Source of the DNA: Hondaea fermentalgiana
Taxonomy: Eukaryota; Sar; Bigyra; Thraustochytrida; Thraustochytriidae
Length of the DNA: 14,399 bases
Assembly: GCA_014084085.1 (NCBI GenBank)
Contig: NPFB01000215.1
Coordinates: forward strand, 18,885-33,283
Direction of reading: 5' to 3'
The position numbers and the translations under genes were made by a program. This document shows positions 1-9,890 of the stretch, in pieces (within the stretch, counting starts at the first letter, position 1; each line of letters begins with the position of its first letter). The notes beneath the pieces were generated by a model. The model had not been told where the DNA came from and did not search any database. It saw nothing but the letters and a program-made list of their open reading frames with translations.

Positions 1-3000
1 GCCGCCGGCAGCGGCCCCGGCAGCGGCAGCCGCGAGCGGTTCCGCGAGCGCAAGTTCTCCGCCAGCAGCACCGGCAGCGGCACGAGCGCCAGCAACAACA
101 TCAACAACAATAATATCAATAACAACAACAATGCCAATCATGAGCGCGGCGGGGGCGCGGGGCCCGGCGCGCCTGCAGGAAGCATGCCGGCCCCGCTCCG
201 CAGAGACGCCAGCGTGGGATCAAGCGGCAGCGGAGCTGCACACGGGCACCGTGCAGGCATGGGAAGTCCGCGCAAGCCCTGGGACAGCGCCCCCCGACAC
301 GATCCGTGGGCCGGTCACGCGCCTAGGTATGGCGGACGCAGCTTCTCCACGGGGTCCTCCAGCGCAGAGAAGAAGACTGAGGATGCTGAGAAACACAAAG
401 ACGAAGACCTGGTCGAAGGAGGCGTGCCCAAACTCATGCGACGCATCTCTGCTGTCGACGAACTTCTCGGCGAGGGTCCGTCTTTGGAACCCGCCGGGCC
501 GACCAGTCTCTTCACGCCGCATGGACTGTTGCAGCGACAAAACTCAGAGAGTTCCGTAGGCAGCGCGCGGAGCCCGCAAGGTTCAGGAACCTTTGGATGG
601 GGCAAAGGCCTTGCAGCCCGCACAAACTCAGGCAGCGACAAAAAGGCCGACGGCAAGAAGTCTAAAGAGTCTTTCTTTGCTTCCGCGACAGCTGGCCAGA
701 TCTCTTCATCCGAAGAAAAGCGCACGATTGATTCGAGTCCTCCGAGCGGTGAGTCGCTCTTCAAGCCGAAAAAGACGCCGGCATCCTCTTCAGGAACAGC
801 AGCATCAGCAGCACCGGCTTCGCTACTTCCCAAGACTGATGCGGGCAGAACGGCAGTAGCAGCACCAACAGCCAAGTTGCCGCTGTCATCCAGCGTAGAA
901 ACGGCTAATGCAGCCGCGGAGATTGCCAATGAAACGTCTTCTAGCACGACTGATCAAGATACAGCCAAGACAGCTACTGCTGCGAGCAAATCCGACGAGG
1001 TGAGTGACATTTCCGACGTGTCTGACGAGGAGCATGCTGGCGCCGGGCATGTGTCGAAATTAGAAGGTTCAGAAAAGGACAGGAAAAAGAAGAAGAAGAA
1101 GAAGAAGGGCAAGGAGAAGCACGCGGAGGGCACGAGCGAGGCCGTTGTTGGTGCTGAGAAAAGCAGCAGTGCGACAAAGGTGTCGCATGACTCGACGTCA
1201 CCAGCAGTCGCATCGCCGCCGCTGCCACCACCGTCATCGTCAACGACTGGCACAGCAGAGTCTTCTTCTTCGTCGTCGTCGGCGGCTGTTGCCGCTTCTG
1301 CTACTGGTGCATCGGCGAGTGGCCCTCTTCCGCCGCCGCCTCCACCTCCGTCGCTGGGAACAGCAGCAGCAGCTACTACCTCTTCTGCGAGTGCATTGCC
1401 CCCTGCCGCTTCCGAGTCCGAGGCGTCTGCAGTGCCAGCAAAGGCAAACCAAGGTGCGGATGATGCGAGGTCGGTCGACACGAAGAGCCCGCCGCGCAAG
1501 GACGACACGCGAGAGGCCGCTTCCGCATCGAGTAGCCCTGCAGACAATAAGAGCAAGAAGAATAACAGTAACAAGGCGGACGCACGTCGTGCAAGCGGAG
1601 CTGAGGCAGATCATGCAGAAAAGGAAAAGGTCGCTGTTACTCGCGACGAGATGGGACCTGAGGACGAGGACGAAGAGGCGCGCTTGAATCGCAGGAAGGA
1701 GCGCAAGCTCAAGAAGAAAAAGAAGCGCAAGCGTGACAAGCACAAGGATGAAATGCGCAAGAGGAGGAGCCGCGAGGGCAGCGAGGATGAGGCCGCTCCT
1801 GCGCCCGTTGCGAAGGAAGGTGATGGCGGATCGACTGCGCCCACCCCTGAGAAATCGGCCACTTCTGCCGTCGCAGCGGCGTCTCCGTCAGTGTCTGCAT
1901 CAGAACTCGCTTCGGCATCCGCAGCATCAGAACCGCACGACCCTGCAGAAGATGAAGATTCACAGTCTCATTCTAGCAAGCACCACAAGAAAAAGAAAAA
2001 GTCCAAGAAGCGTAAGCTGGGACGCCGCTCAAGCAAAGATAGTATCGGATCAATGTCTGAGCGAGACGAGGAAGCGCCTTCCGAGGCGGATCTTGCTTCC
2101 GGCATTACAACCGCCGTTGGCGATGCTCTTGAATCCAAGCCCGAAGCAATGAGTGACAATGCCAAGGATGCTGCAGAAAATGCTGAAACGAAGCAAGTGG
2201 CACCCTTGGCCTCGACGGCGTCCCCTCTCCCTCCACCACCGCCGCCTCCGCCGCCTACGCCGCCACCACCAGCAACCTTTTTGGAGGCTGCGAAGCCGGC
2301 GAGCACGGAGGAGCAAGCCTCCGGTGCAGCGAGCATGGATGTCGACGAGGAAACTGCAGACAGGAAGCTCGCCAAAAAGAGAAAGAAGAAGAGTCGCTCA
2401 CTTTCAGAGACTAACCCTTCTGCTTCTCTCGATACTTCAGCGCCTGCATCGACGGTTTCTGCCGCTCTACCGTCAGAAATTTCCGATGAGGCCAAGGCCA
2501 AGACTGGCGCCAGTGAAAACCAAGGCGATGTTGACATGGGTGAGGCGGAGAGCGAAAGCCTGAACAAGCCCATTGTCACGTCGTCCGACTCAAGCAAGCC
2601 TGCCAAGATCAAGACCTCTAGCGTCGCTGTAAAGGAGCCCGTCAAGAGCAAAGCTTCCGCGCCTGAAACCAATGCTGTGCGCGCTGCCGAGAAAGGAAAC
2701 GAAAAAGAGGCGCAACCTGCGTCGCCACCGCCCCCGCCTCCTACCCCTCCTCCTCCTCCGCCCCCACCACCTCCTTCTTCTGCTCCGCCATCAGCAAAAG
2801 AGGAGCCCAGTGAATCCAAAGAATCAGCCACTTTGGCGGCCAAGACCGTCGCAGCCAAAAGCAAAGACGAAGTCGATGAGATTAAGGCCCGGGAAGAGTC
2901 CGAGGCCAAGGCCAAGGCTGACGCTGAGGCAACTGCGGCTGCAGTCGCCGCCGCCGCCAAGGAGGAGGCAGAGGCGAAGAAACGAGAGGCCGAAAAGGCA

Positions 3001-6000
3001 GCCCGTGCGCGAGTGCGTGAGGAAGAACGAGAACGCGAACGTGAAGCAGAGACTGCCCGGGAGCGCGAGCTCGAGCGCCGCAAGCGCAAGCTTCCGTCGA
3101 AAGAAGTTGTCACAGAATCTCTGCGTCTTCTCGAAATGGAGATTGACAGCACACGCAAGGCTCTCGAACGGGTCGTCTCACAGAAATACAAGCTTGACGA
3201 GTCAGATGCCACGGACCGCGACGAGGACGAAGACATTGGGGCCCACCCCTCTCCCGTTGTACCGCCGATGAGCGGAAGTCCCGAATTCGATGAACTGTGT
3301 ATTCAGCTTGCAAGCGAAAACGCCAAGCGTGCGCGCGCGGCGCACAAGCCTCTGGAACATCTTAACTTTGATCTGTCCAAGGTGCGGCCTGAAAGCAATG
3401 CGGCACTTGCCATCCGTAAACTGAATGCGCTGCAAGAACTGTATTCGAAACATAACTTTCCCGGTAGCCTCCCTCTCTACAGCAGCCCTGACGAGGCGCC
3501 CTGTTGGGAGGAGAACGCGCAAAGCTTTGCGCGCAAGCTTCCGCAGCTAAAGGCACGGATTGCCGTAGACCTGGCTATGCAAAAGAGGTACCAGGGTGAG
3601 CTTCTTGTGAAATATCGGAATCTGCAGACGGCGTATGACGGTAAACGTTCAAGCCAAACGCGTGCCGCTTCGGAAGGCGCTGCCTCGACGGGACCGGGCG
3701 CCGGCGGACCAAACCGAGCAGCATCCGGCGCTGGTAACAAGACAAATATCATGAACGCCGAGACGGATCGCGATGCCTCGACGTCGAAACGCACGCGCAA
3801 TGGCAACCCGGCCCACCGATACCCTTCTCGCGGTACAACGACGATTCACGGTGACTTTGTTGGAAGTGACTACGAAGCGCAGGCTCGCCTCAAGGAGCTG
3901 GAAGAGGCCGAGGCACGCGAAAAGACGCGACAAATCAATGCCGCCACGCTGCCAGACATGATTGTCTCAGAACGTTCGCAGCGACTTGCTCGGTTCGAGA
4001 CGCAGACGACGCGGCTCACAACGGACGGCATGCCCGCGCGTTGCGCAGATTTACCTGGCCACGTGCCGTGTTCCGCCGTGGGCGCCGTGTACAAGGCTGA
4101 GAAAATGCAAGCCGGGCGGGAGATCCTTTCTGGTGACGCTGCAGAGCAGCCGACGCTCTCGGGCTGCAACTGCGCTCGTGCCGTGGCAATGCAAAACACT
4201 TTGGTTAATCCCTGGACAGATCTCGAAAAGCTCATTTACGTGGACAAGTTTCTACAGTACCCCAAGGACTTTTACAAGATCTCTACGTTTTTGCGCAACA
4301 AGTCGACCCGCGACTGCGTGGAGTTTTATTATCGTGTGAAGAAGATGGGCTCATTCAACTTCAAGATTCTGTTGCAAGAGCAATTTATGCATCGCAAGAC
4401 GCAGCGCAAGCCGCAATGGACGCTTACAGAGGTGGCTGCGCGCGCGTTGGGGATTGAACTCCCCGCATCCGTGGAAGCCGAAGTGCGGCGGCAACAGAGC
4501 GACGAGGAGCAAAAGCGTCCGGCGGTGCCACCGTCTCCGAGCCTTTCCGAAGATACGCCGCTGGTTAACAAGACCAAAAAGGGCAAGAAACGCGGCAAGC
4601 GGGGTGATCACGACCAAGACGACGAGGACGAAGTTGTGCAGGTGGGCGTGAACCCCCCGCTCGGTCGTCTTTTGGGTGAAAACCGGTACAGCAGCATCGA
4701 TATTCGTTCACGTCACAAGGTTCCCGAGGTGCGTCCCTCTCGTCTGCCCGTTGCCGCCGTGGCTACTGCTGGGGCAACATCGCCGGCCATGGCCTCTGCG
4801 ACGACGAGCGGCGAGGTTCCCGCAGTGGCTGGGGCTGGAGCTAGTGTGGCAGCGCCTCGGCGCACTGCTGCAAATGCTGCAGGCATGAGTGTGGCAAGGA
4901 CTGCGTCTGGTCCCAGCGCCACTTCTGGCGCCGGCCCTGTTACTGCAAGTGTCAAAGCTGGTGCGGGACTGGGAGCAGGGGCCGGAGCTGGGGCGAACGC
5001 CCGTGTGGCGACAGCGACATCATCATCATCATCATCAACGACAACACCAGCCGCGACAAGTAGCGGGACGAAACGCGGGACGTGGACGTCCAGCGAAAGC
5101 GAGGTCTACATCGACTGCCTGCGCAAGTATGGCAAGGACTGGAAGATGCTGCAGGAGCTCGTCCCGACCAAAACGATTCAACAGCTCAAGAATTATTACC
5201 AAAATTACAAGGCTCGGCACGGTTTTGACGAGATTGTCGCGCAACACGCTGCAAACGCGGCGGCCACCGGAGGTGCGGCGGCGGGCGTTCCCTCAAGGCA
5301 GCCTTCAGGTCCTAGCTCGAAACAGAATAGTGCTCCTGCCGGGGCGGCAGCCGCCGCGGCAGGCGGGGCAGCGGCCACCGCAGGCTTTCAGTTCGAGAGT
5401 CTTTTGCATGCCTTTTTTGAAGCTGCAAAGACTGCGTTGGCAAATCGTGATGCGAAGTCGTTGCAGCAGCTGCACACGCAGATTCAGCAGGCGGCTACGA
5501 AAATGAATCTGGACCAGTTCCAGGCTCGCCAAATTTCTGATTTCCTGCATCAGATTGAGATCGCAGTGGATCAGCTTTTGGTGCATGAGCGGACAGCAGC
5601 CGGATCTGACGCCGGTGCAAGTGCCGGTGCCGGTGCCGGTCATGATGCAGCACAGTCTCAAAAGGGATCAGTGTCGGCGGAGTCACATGATTCCCAGAAC
5701 ACGACTCTTCTCCAGCACCAAAAGATTTCGCACGAGTTCCAAGCAGCGATGCACGAGACTAATGCGAATCCTACTTTCAAGAATCTGACGATGCTTCGTG
5801 ACAAGATGGAGGAACTTATGCGTTCTCAAGCGCTATCGCATGAAGTTCAGTTGAAGCGTCTTCAGCTCTATCATGAACAGCGCATTGCAGAGCAAAAACA
5901 GGCAAACTTCCGGCCGGAGGAGATCAAAAAGTTAGAGACGGAACTTCAGGATCACCTCAGGGAGGTGAGAACCATGCAGAATGCCGAGCGCGAACAACTC

Positions 6001-6813
6001 AACGAGAACCGACGGGCGATTGAGACCACCTTGGGGAACATAGTCAATGCTGGGAATGTCAAGGACGCAGAGGCAAATGCTACTTCTGCTACTGGGACTG
6101 CCTCTGCGGGTTCAGTGAATGTAAAGACGCAGCAACAGCAAAAACAAAAACAACAGCCACAGCAACAGCAACAAGTGGGGGTCTTAAAGAAGGAGCCATC
6201 TGCAGGAGTCGGCCAACCCACGATGTCGCAGCAAGGTCAAGCACAACAGCAGCAGCAAGCGTCTTCCAACTCTACCTCTTCGTCTCAGTCGAACGAAGAA
6301 CTTTTACCTCCTGATGTGCTGCAGAAGTTCGTTGAATGCTACAAGGCTGGCGAAATCTCTGAGACGCAAATTGATAAGATGTTTCAGGAGAAACATCTCA
6401 CCGAGGCGCAACTGAAGCAATTTGTTGAAGCACTGCAAAAGGATGATGAAGCGAGGCGACGCGACCAAGGCACCGCGCAACGTCAGCCAGCGGCTCAGCA
6501 GCAGCAGCAGCAGCGACCTCAAATGACTACTGCGCAGCTGGAAGAGGAGGTCATGCGTCTCGGCAACAACCCTCAAGCCTTGTTCGAGTTACTCTCGAGC
6601 CACGGATTTTCCACCAACGATATCAAGAGCATTATGGAGCGGCTTGTCCAGGAGCAAGCCAATGCGGAGCGCTCACGGCAGATTGACGAGGTGCTGAAGG
6701 AGCTCGGTCAATTCTTTGGGGAGGAGGACAAGGTCGCTCAGGTGGCCAAGTATTTGCGCGAAGGAGAGCTGGACTTGGAGGATATTAAGAGTCTCATTCA
6801 GCAGATGAGGCAG

Positions 6814-6845
<32 letters not shown>

Positions 6846-6915
6846 GCAACAATATCTCCAGCAACAACAGCAACTGCAGCAGCAACAGCAACAGCAGCAA
6901 CAACAATTGCAGCAA

Positions 6916-6946
<31 letters not shown>

Positions 6947-7494
6947 AAAGTCAAACTACTCAACGCGATAATCATCGCATTATCAACTCTTTGACAGAGG
7001 CCATGAAATTGAACATTGTCACCCACACCCAAGCAGAACAGCTTCTGGCCTCAGTGAATCCGTCCAATAGTGCTGAAATTGCAGACGGCTTAGAAAACCT
7101 TGTCCAAGAGCATCAATTGCAGAACGGCAACCAGCAGCAGCAGCAGCAACAACAACAACAACAACAACGGCAGCAGCCTCTGTCCCAAGCAGGACTCGTT
7201 CAGCACCCGTCCCTCTCTGTACAGCCACAGCAGCAGCCTCATCAGGCGCAGCAGCAACAGATGCATGCCATGATGGCTGCTCAACGACTGCAGCAGCCTC
7301 AGCAGCAGCAACAACAACCTCAACAGCAACAGCAGCAGCAGCAACAACAACAACAACAAACACAGATTCCACCGCAGCTGTCGCAAGCGGATTTGGACCG
7401 ACTTCTTCAAGATCCTCAAATTCTAATGCAGCTTCAACAGCTTCAGCAACAGCAACAACGGCAGCAACAGCAACAGCAACAACAACACCGCTAG
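1..7494 (+). CDS. NCoR/SMRT/Snt1-type corepressor, two SANT domains (5' partial)
   Basis: Probable nuclear scaffold of a histone-deacetylase corepressor complex. The frame is open from base 1; the first in-frame ATG is at 184, but the 61 preceding codons read as coherent Asn-rich and Arg/Ser-rich protein, so the true start is probably upstream. About 2497 codons are visible, with no intron. In order: a disordered Ser/Ala half with four Lys/Arg clusters (1081-1125, 1690-1770, 1978-2030, 2365-2400) and three polyproline tracts; a charged helix and coiled coil (about 2830-3200); an NCoR-type region with ENAKRARAAH and the LPLY box (3469-3480), followed by a helical segment; a TLPDM segment (3946-3960); SANT1 (4207-4350; NPWTDLEK, FLQYPKDF, FYYRVKK), which resembles the HDAC3-activating SANT; SANT2 (5071-5247; GTWTSSE, KNYYQNYKARH); and a helical, polyglutamine tail. 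The order of these elements matches NCoR. HDAC binding is inferred. Confidence 0.85.
6124..7491 (+). repeat. Interrupted polyglutamine (CAG/CAA) tracts in the corepressor C-terminus
   Basis: At least six glutamine blocks lie in frame, around 6124-6175, 6244-6261, 6496-6516, 6811-6950, 7132-7170 and 7300-7491. The longest uninterrupted run is about 15 Gln. CAG and CAA codons are mixed, which limits slippage compared with pure CAG. The blocks separate short helical segments and are part of the protein, not an independent element. Tract length is likely to vary between strains, and short-read assembly may be unreliable here. Confidence 0.9.
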
Positions 7495-7726
7495 CCCTGT
7501 AGCAATACGCAAACTATATTTCACTGAAAGAACTTGATGGAAAACACAAAGTGTAAGGTGTCCACATATCAGCAGACCAAGCTGGCAGCAAGAGGGCAGG
7601 CAACAGGGTTGCACGTTTTTCATGCGAGAAAATCTGGAAAAATTTGTTGCCTTTGGGCCGGGAAAAGGAATGAAATCGTTTTCTGATTCAATTTTTGTTT
7701 TTTAGAAGTACAAGGTCACTAGGAAA

Positions 7727-8482
7727 CTACAATTGGACATTTTGAAGAGCAAGCTCGAGGTCGTCAAGGATAGGCTGAATGGCTGTGTCGAGCTTGGTCG
7801 TATCAAAGTGCGAAACGGTGCCGGACTTGGGGCTACTATAAAGAGCCAAAATCTAATGTGTGCAAGCAAAATTATGAGTAAATCAGAGACCTGGAGACAA
7901 GCGAAGGAGTGACTAAGAAACTCACCTGATTGTCGGCTACTGCGTAGCACGAGAAGACAATGCGGTCACCTTTGACATGCAAAACAGGGCACTCAGAGAC
8001 CTGGAGTGTGTTGGCTTTATTGGTTGAAGCGATGTGAGTGACATTGTGGCTCTCGATGCGCATGTTTTTTTGAGCCCAAATAATATGCAATGCGACGTAC
8101 CAAAGCGGATGGACGCTAGCTGCAGGGCACCAAGAACGTGCAGGAAAGAGTTGGTGTCATCCGGCTCGGTCTTTGCCGGTTTCTTTCGTTTTTTCTTGTC
8201 CTTGCTAGCAACGCTCGTGCCGGGGGCTGCCGAGGCGCCGGGATGACGCTGATGCTGATGCTCGCGTTGGCGTGCAGCGGCCTCTCGCGACTGCAGCAGG
8301 TCGTCTGCCTCGCCGAGGTCCTCCTGCGCCCAGTACGCGAGGAGGCGACCGTCGGCCGCGGCGAGGGTGATCATGGAGGCGCAGGCCGGCAGTTTGGTCG
8401 TGGCCGCGGCGAGCTTTTCGTCCAGGAGCGCGCGCACGGCGGGCGCCAGCAGCCCGCGCCGCTGGCAGCACGAGGAACTCAT
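7727..8482 (-). CDS. Roadblock/LC7-like protein, candidate Ragulator (LAMTOR2/3-like) subunit; three exons
   Basis: Model: exon 1 8482-8101, intron 8100-8015 (GT-AG, 86 nt), exon 2 8014-7926, intron 7925-7853 (GT-AG, 73 nt), exon 3 7852-7727. The exons total 597 nt and encode 198 aa with no internal stop; the frame is restored only with these acceptors among those I tested. Residues 15-55 (VRALLDEKL, then SMITLAAADGRLLAYWA) look like the first helix and strands of a Roadblock domain. After a loop come SECPVLHV, GDRIVFSCYAVADNQ and a C-terminal helix (KLDTAIQPILDDLELAL), in the order seen in LAMTOR2/LAMTOR3. Ragulator anchors Rag GTPases and TORC1/MAPK signalling on lysosomes; that role is inferred from fold only. 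An unusual low-complexity Lys/His/Gln-rich loop (about residues 66-110) splits the domain. Another Roadblock or longin-fold family is possible. Confidence 0.6.
7853..7925 (-). other. Spliceosomal intron 2 of the Roadblock-like gene
   Basis: The donor is the strong CAG|GTGAGT and the acceptor CACATTAG, with TTTACTCAT as a possible branch region. It is 73 nt long and phase 0. The two closer AG sites (TATAG and TAG) would give a stop or the wrong frame, so the ATTAG acceptor is preferred. Confidence 0.6.
8015..8100 (-). other. Spliceosomal intron 1 of the Roadblock-like gene
   Basis: The donor reads G|GTACGT and the acceptor AATAAAG|CC; a CACTCAC stretch about 25 nt before the acceptor could serve as the branch site. 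At 86 nt it joins exon 1 in phase 1 to exon 2. Acceptors giving 49, 51 or 100 nt fail to connect to the downstream frame, which is the main support for this choice. The acceptor lacks a pyrimidine tract. Confidence 0.5.
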
Positions 8483-8922
8483 CGCGACCCGCGGCCGTTG
8501 CCAGCAGGTGCTTCGTTTCCGCCTCTGTCGGGCTGGTCACGCTGCGCCGCAGTGCTCGGCGTCGCGGCGGCGGACCATGTCGTAGGCCTACTACTCTGCC
8601 CGTGTTATTAGGCCTAGCTAGGTCTAGTTGTGTTGCGTTGTTGTTATACGTTATGGCTCGCTTATGCCATGAATGATGATACGTCACGCGCGTGGTGTCT
8701 CTCCCTTCGTGTGCAGCGCGCAGCAGGCAAGCAGGTAAGCAAGACCAACCCCAAGTCCGAAGGCCGGCATTCCCAGCCTGACCTGCCTCGCCTCCATCGC
8801 GTCGATGCCAGGCGCCCAAAGCATCTGATCTAGCCCTCCCACCAAAGCCACCTCATCCCGTCGTTTCCAGCCCGCCCCCCCGGAGTCGCCACGTGAGAAC
8901 GTGAAACCCACGCACGCACGCG

Positions 8923-8963
8923 CACACCCACCCCATGCGCGCCCCGCGCACGGGGTGGGTGTG
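8923..8963. repeat. Near-perfect 41-nt inverted repeat (hairpin/cruciform)
   Basis: Arm CACACCCACCCC (8923-8934) is the exact reverse complement of 8952-8963. Inside it, TGCGCG (8936-8941) pairs perfectly with CGCGCA (8945-8950), leaving a 3-nt CCC loop. The only mismatch is A8935 against C8951, so 18 of 19 positions pair. It sits between two divergent genes, about 440 bp upstream of the Roadblock-like start. No T-tract follows, so it is not an obvious terminator. Confidence 0.85.
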
Positions 8964-9078
8964 TACCCATCCGCGCGCGCCCTGAGGTGTGCGCCCTGAC
9001 GGTCGCGGATGACGGCAACCTCGCTCTGCGCGAAAGAAAAGTCGAAGCGAGGCGGGCAAGGAGAGAGGGAGAGAGAGC

Positions 9079-9110
9079 ACGCAAGCAAGATAGCAAGCAA
9101 GATAGCAAGA

Positions 9111-9142
<32 letters not shown>

Positions 9143-9160
9143 GAGAAAGCAAGAAAGCAC
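9079..9160 (+). repeat. AAGC-type tetranucleotide array
   Basis: GCAAGCAA-type units run through this stretch, interrupted by GATA-containing variants near 9089-9105 and by GCGAGAAAGC near the end. A GA-rich run (9052-9078) precedes it. It lies on the coding strand of the reductase, about 730 bp upstream of its ATG. A similar array, in the same orientation relative to transcription, precedes the ARL2BP-like gene. Confidence 0.8.
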
Positions 9161-9825
9161 ATGGCGCCCGCCCGTGTCGGCTCGTCTTGCGCGCGCTCGC
9201 CTTGCCTGCTGGCCTTCTTCACGCCTCGCTGGGGTCCGCTCGCTGCGCATCCCGCCCGCACCGCCGACGCGGGCGCCTCGTCCTCTCGCGCCGCGGCGTG
9301 CAGACGCGCGGCTCCGCAGACGAGGCGCGGGGCGGCAAGCGGAAGGAATGGAAGACAGCCGCCAGGGAGCGCACCGCGGAGGACGGCCACCATGGCCAGC
9401 TGCGGAGAGAGAGATAGACGGCCGAGGGGATGGTGGGTGGATGCACGTATAGACGGAGGGCGGGCGCGAAGATAGATCGCCGAGCAGCAAGCAGCGCAGC
9501 GCAGAGCAAGCAGCTGCAGCTGCGGAGCGCGAGGCCGAAGCGTCGCCGTGGTCCGCGCGAACTTCTCCGGAGCCGCTCTCGCTGCGCGGGAGCCGAGGCA
9601 GGCAGGCAGGAGCGGCCGCGCTGTCTGCCCCGCTGCCGCGGCATGGCGGCGCTGCGGGGCCTCGCTGGCTGGCCGGCCGGCCTGCAGCGGGAGGGACGCG
9701 CTGTAGTTGCGCCGCGGAGAAGAGCAGAAGAGCAGCAGCGGAGAGCTGCGCGGAGCTCGCGAAAGCAAACCCGGAGCGCAGCGGCGGCGGCGGCAGAGGA
9801 GAGCGAGCGAGCGGGCGGGCGGGCG

Positions 9826-9860
9826 CAGGGCAGGGCAGGGCAGGGCAGGGCAGGGCAGGG
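9826..9860 (+). repeat. (CAGGG)7 pentanucleotide array
   Basis: Seven perfect CAGGG units are followed by two CGAGG-interrupted units to about 9875. The array ends 30 bp before the reductase ATG, in the likely 5' UTR. The unit length is not a multiple of three, so any change in copy number shifts the frame of an upstream open reading frame relative to the reductase. Confidence 0.9.
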
Positions 9861-9890
9861 CGAGGCAGGGCGAGGCACGCGAGAGGCAGG

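Larger units (their letters stand above)
8483..9890. other. 1.4-kb divergent intergenic/promoter region
   Basis: This GC-rich stretch separates the 5' ends of the Roadblock-like gene (-) and the reductase (+), so it should hold both promoters. It contains an ACGTCA half-site near 8678, a CACGTG box at 8890-8895, a 41-nt hairpin, a GA-rich run (9052-9078), an AAGC array and a CAGGG array. Long open frames occur on both strands, but their translations are low-complexity Arg/Ala/Cys/Leu strings that follow the repeats, with no domain I recognise. I therefore do not call a gene, although 5' untranslated exons or upstream ORFs are possible. Confidence 0.6.

Noticed and set aside
1968..3236. 422-codon minus-strand frame inside the corepressor gene
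   Set aside because: Ser/Gly/Leu-rich mirror of the Ala/Pro/Lys-rich sense codons, with no recognisable domain.
9079..9160. CRISPR-like array
   Set aside because: Units are 4 bp with no unique spacers; this is a microsatellite in eukaryotic DNA.
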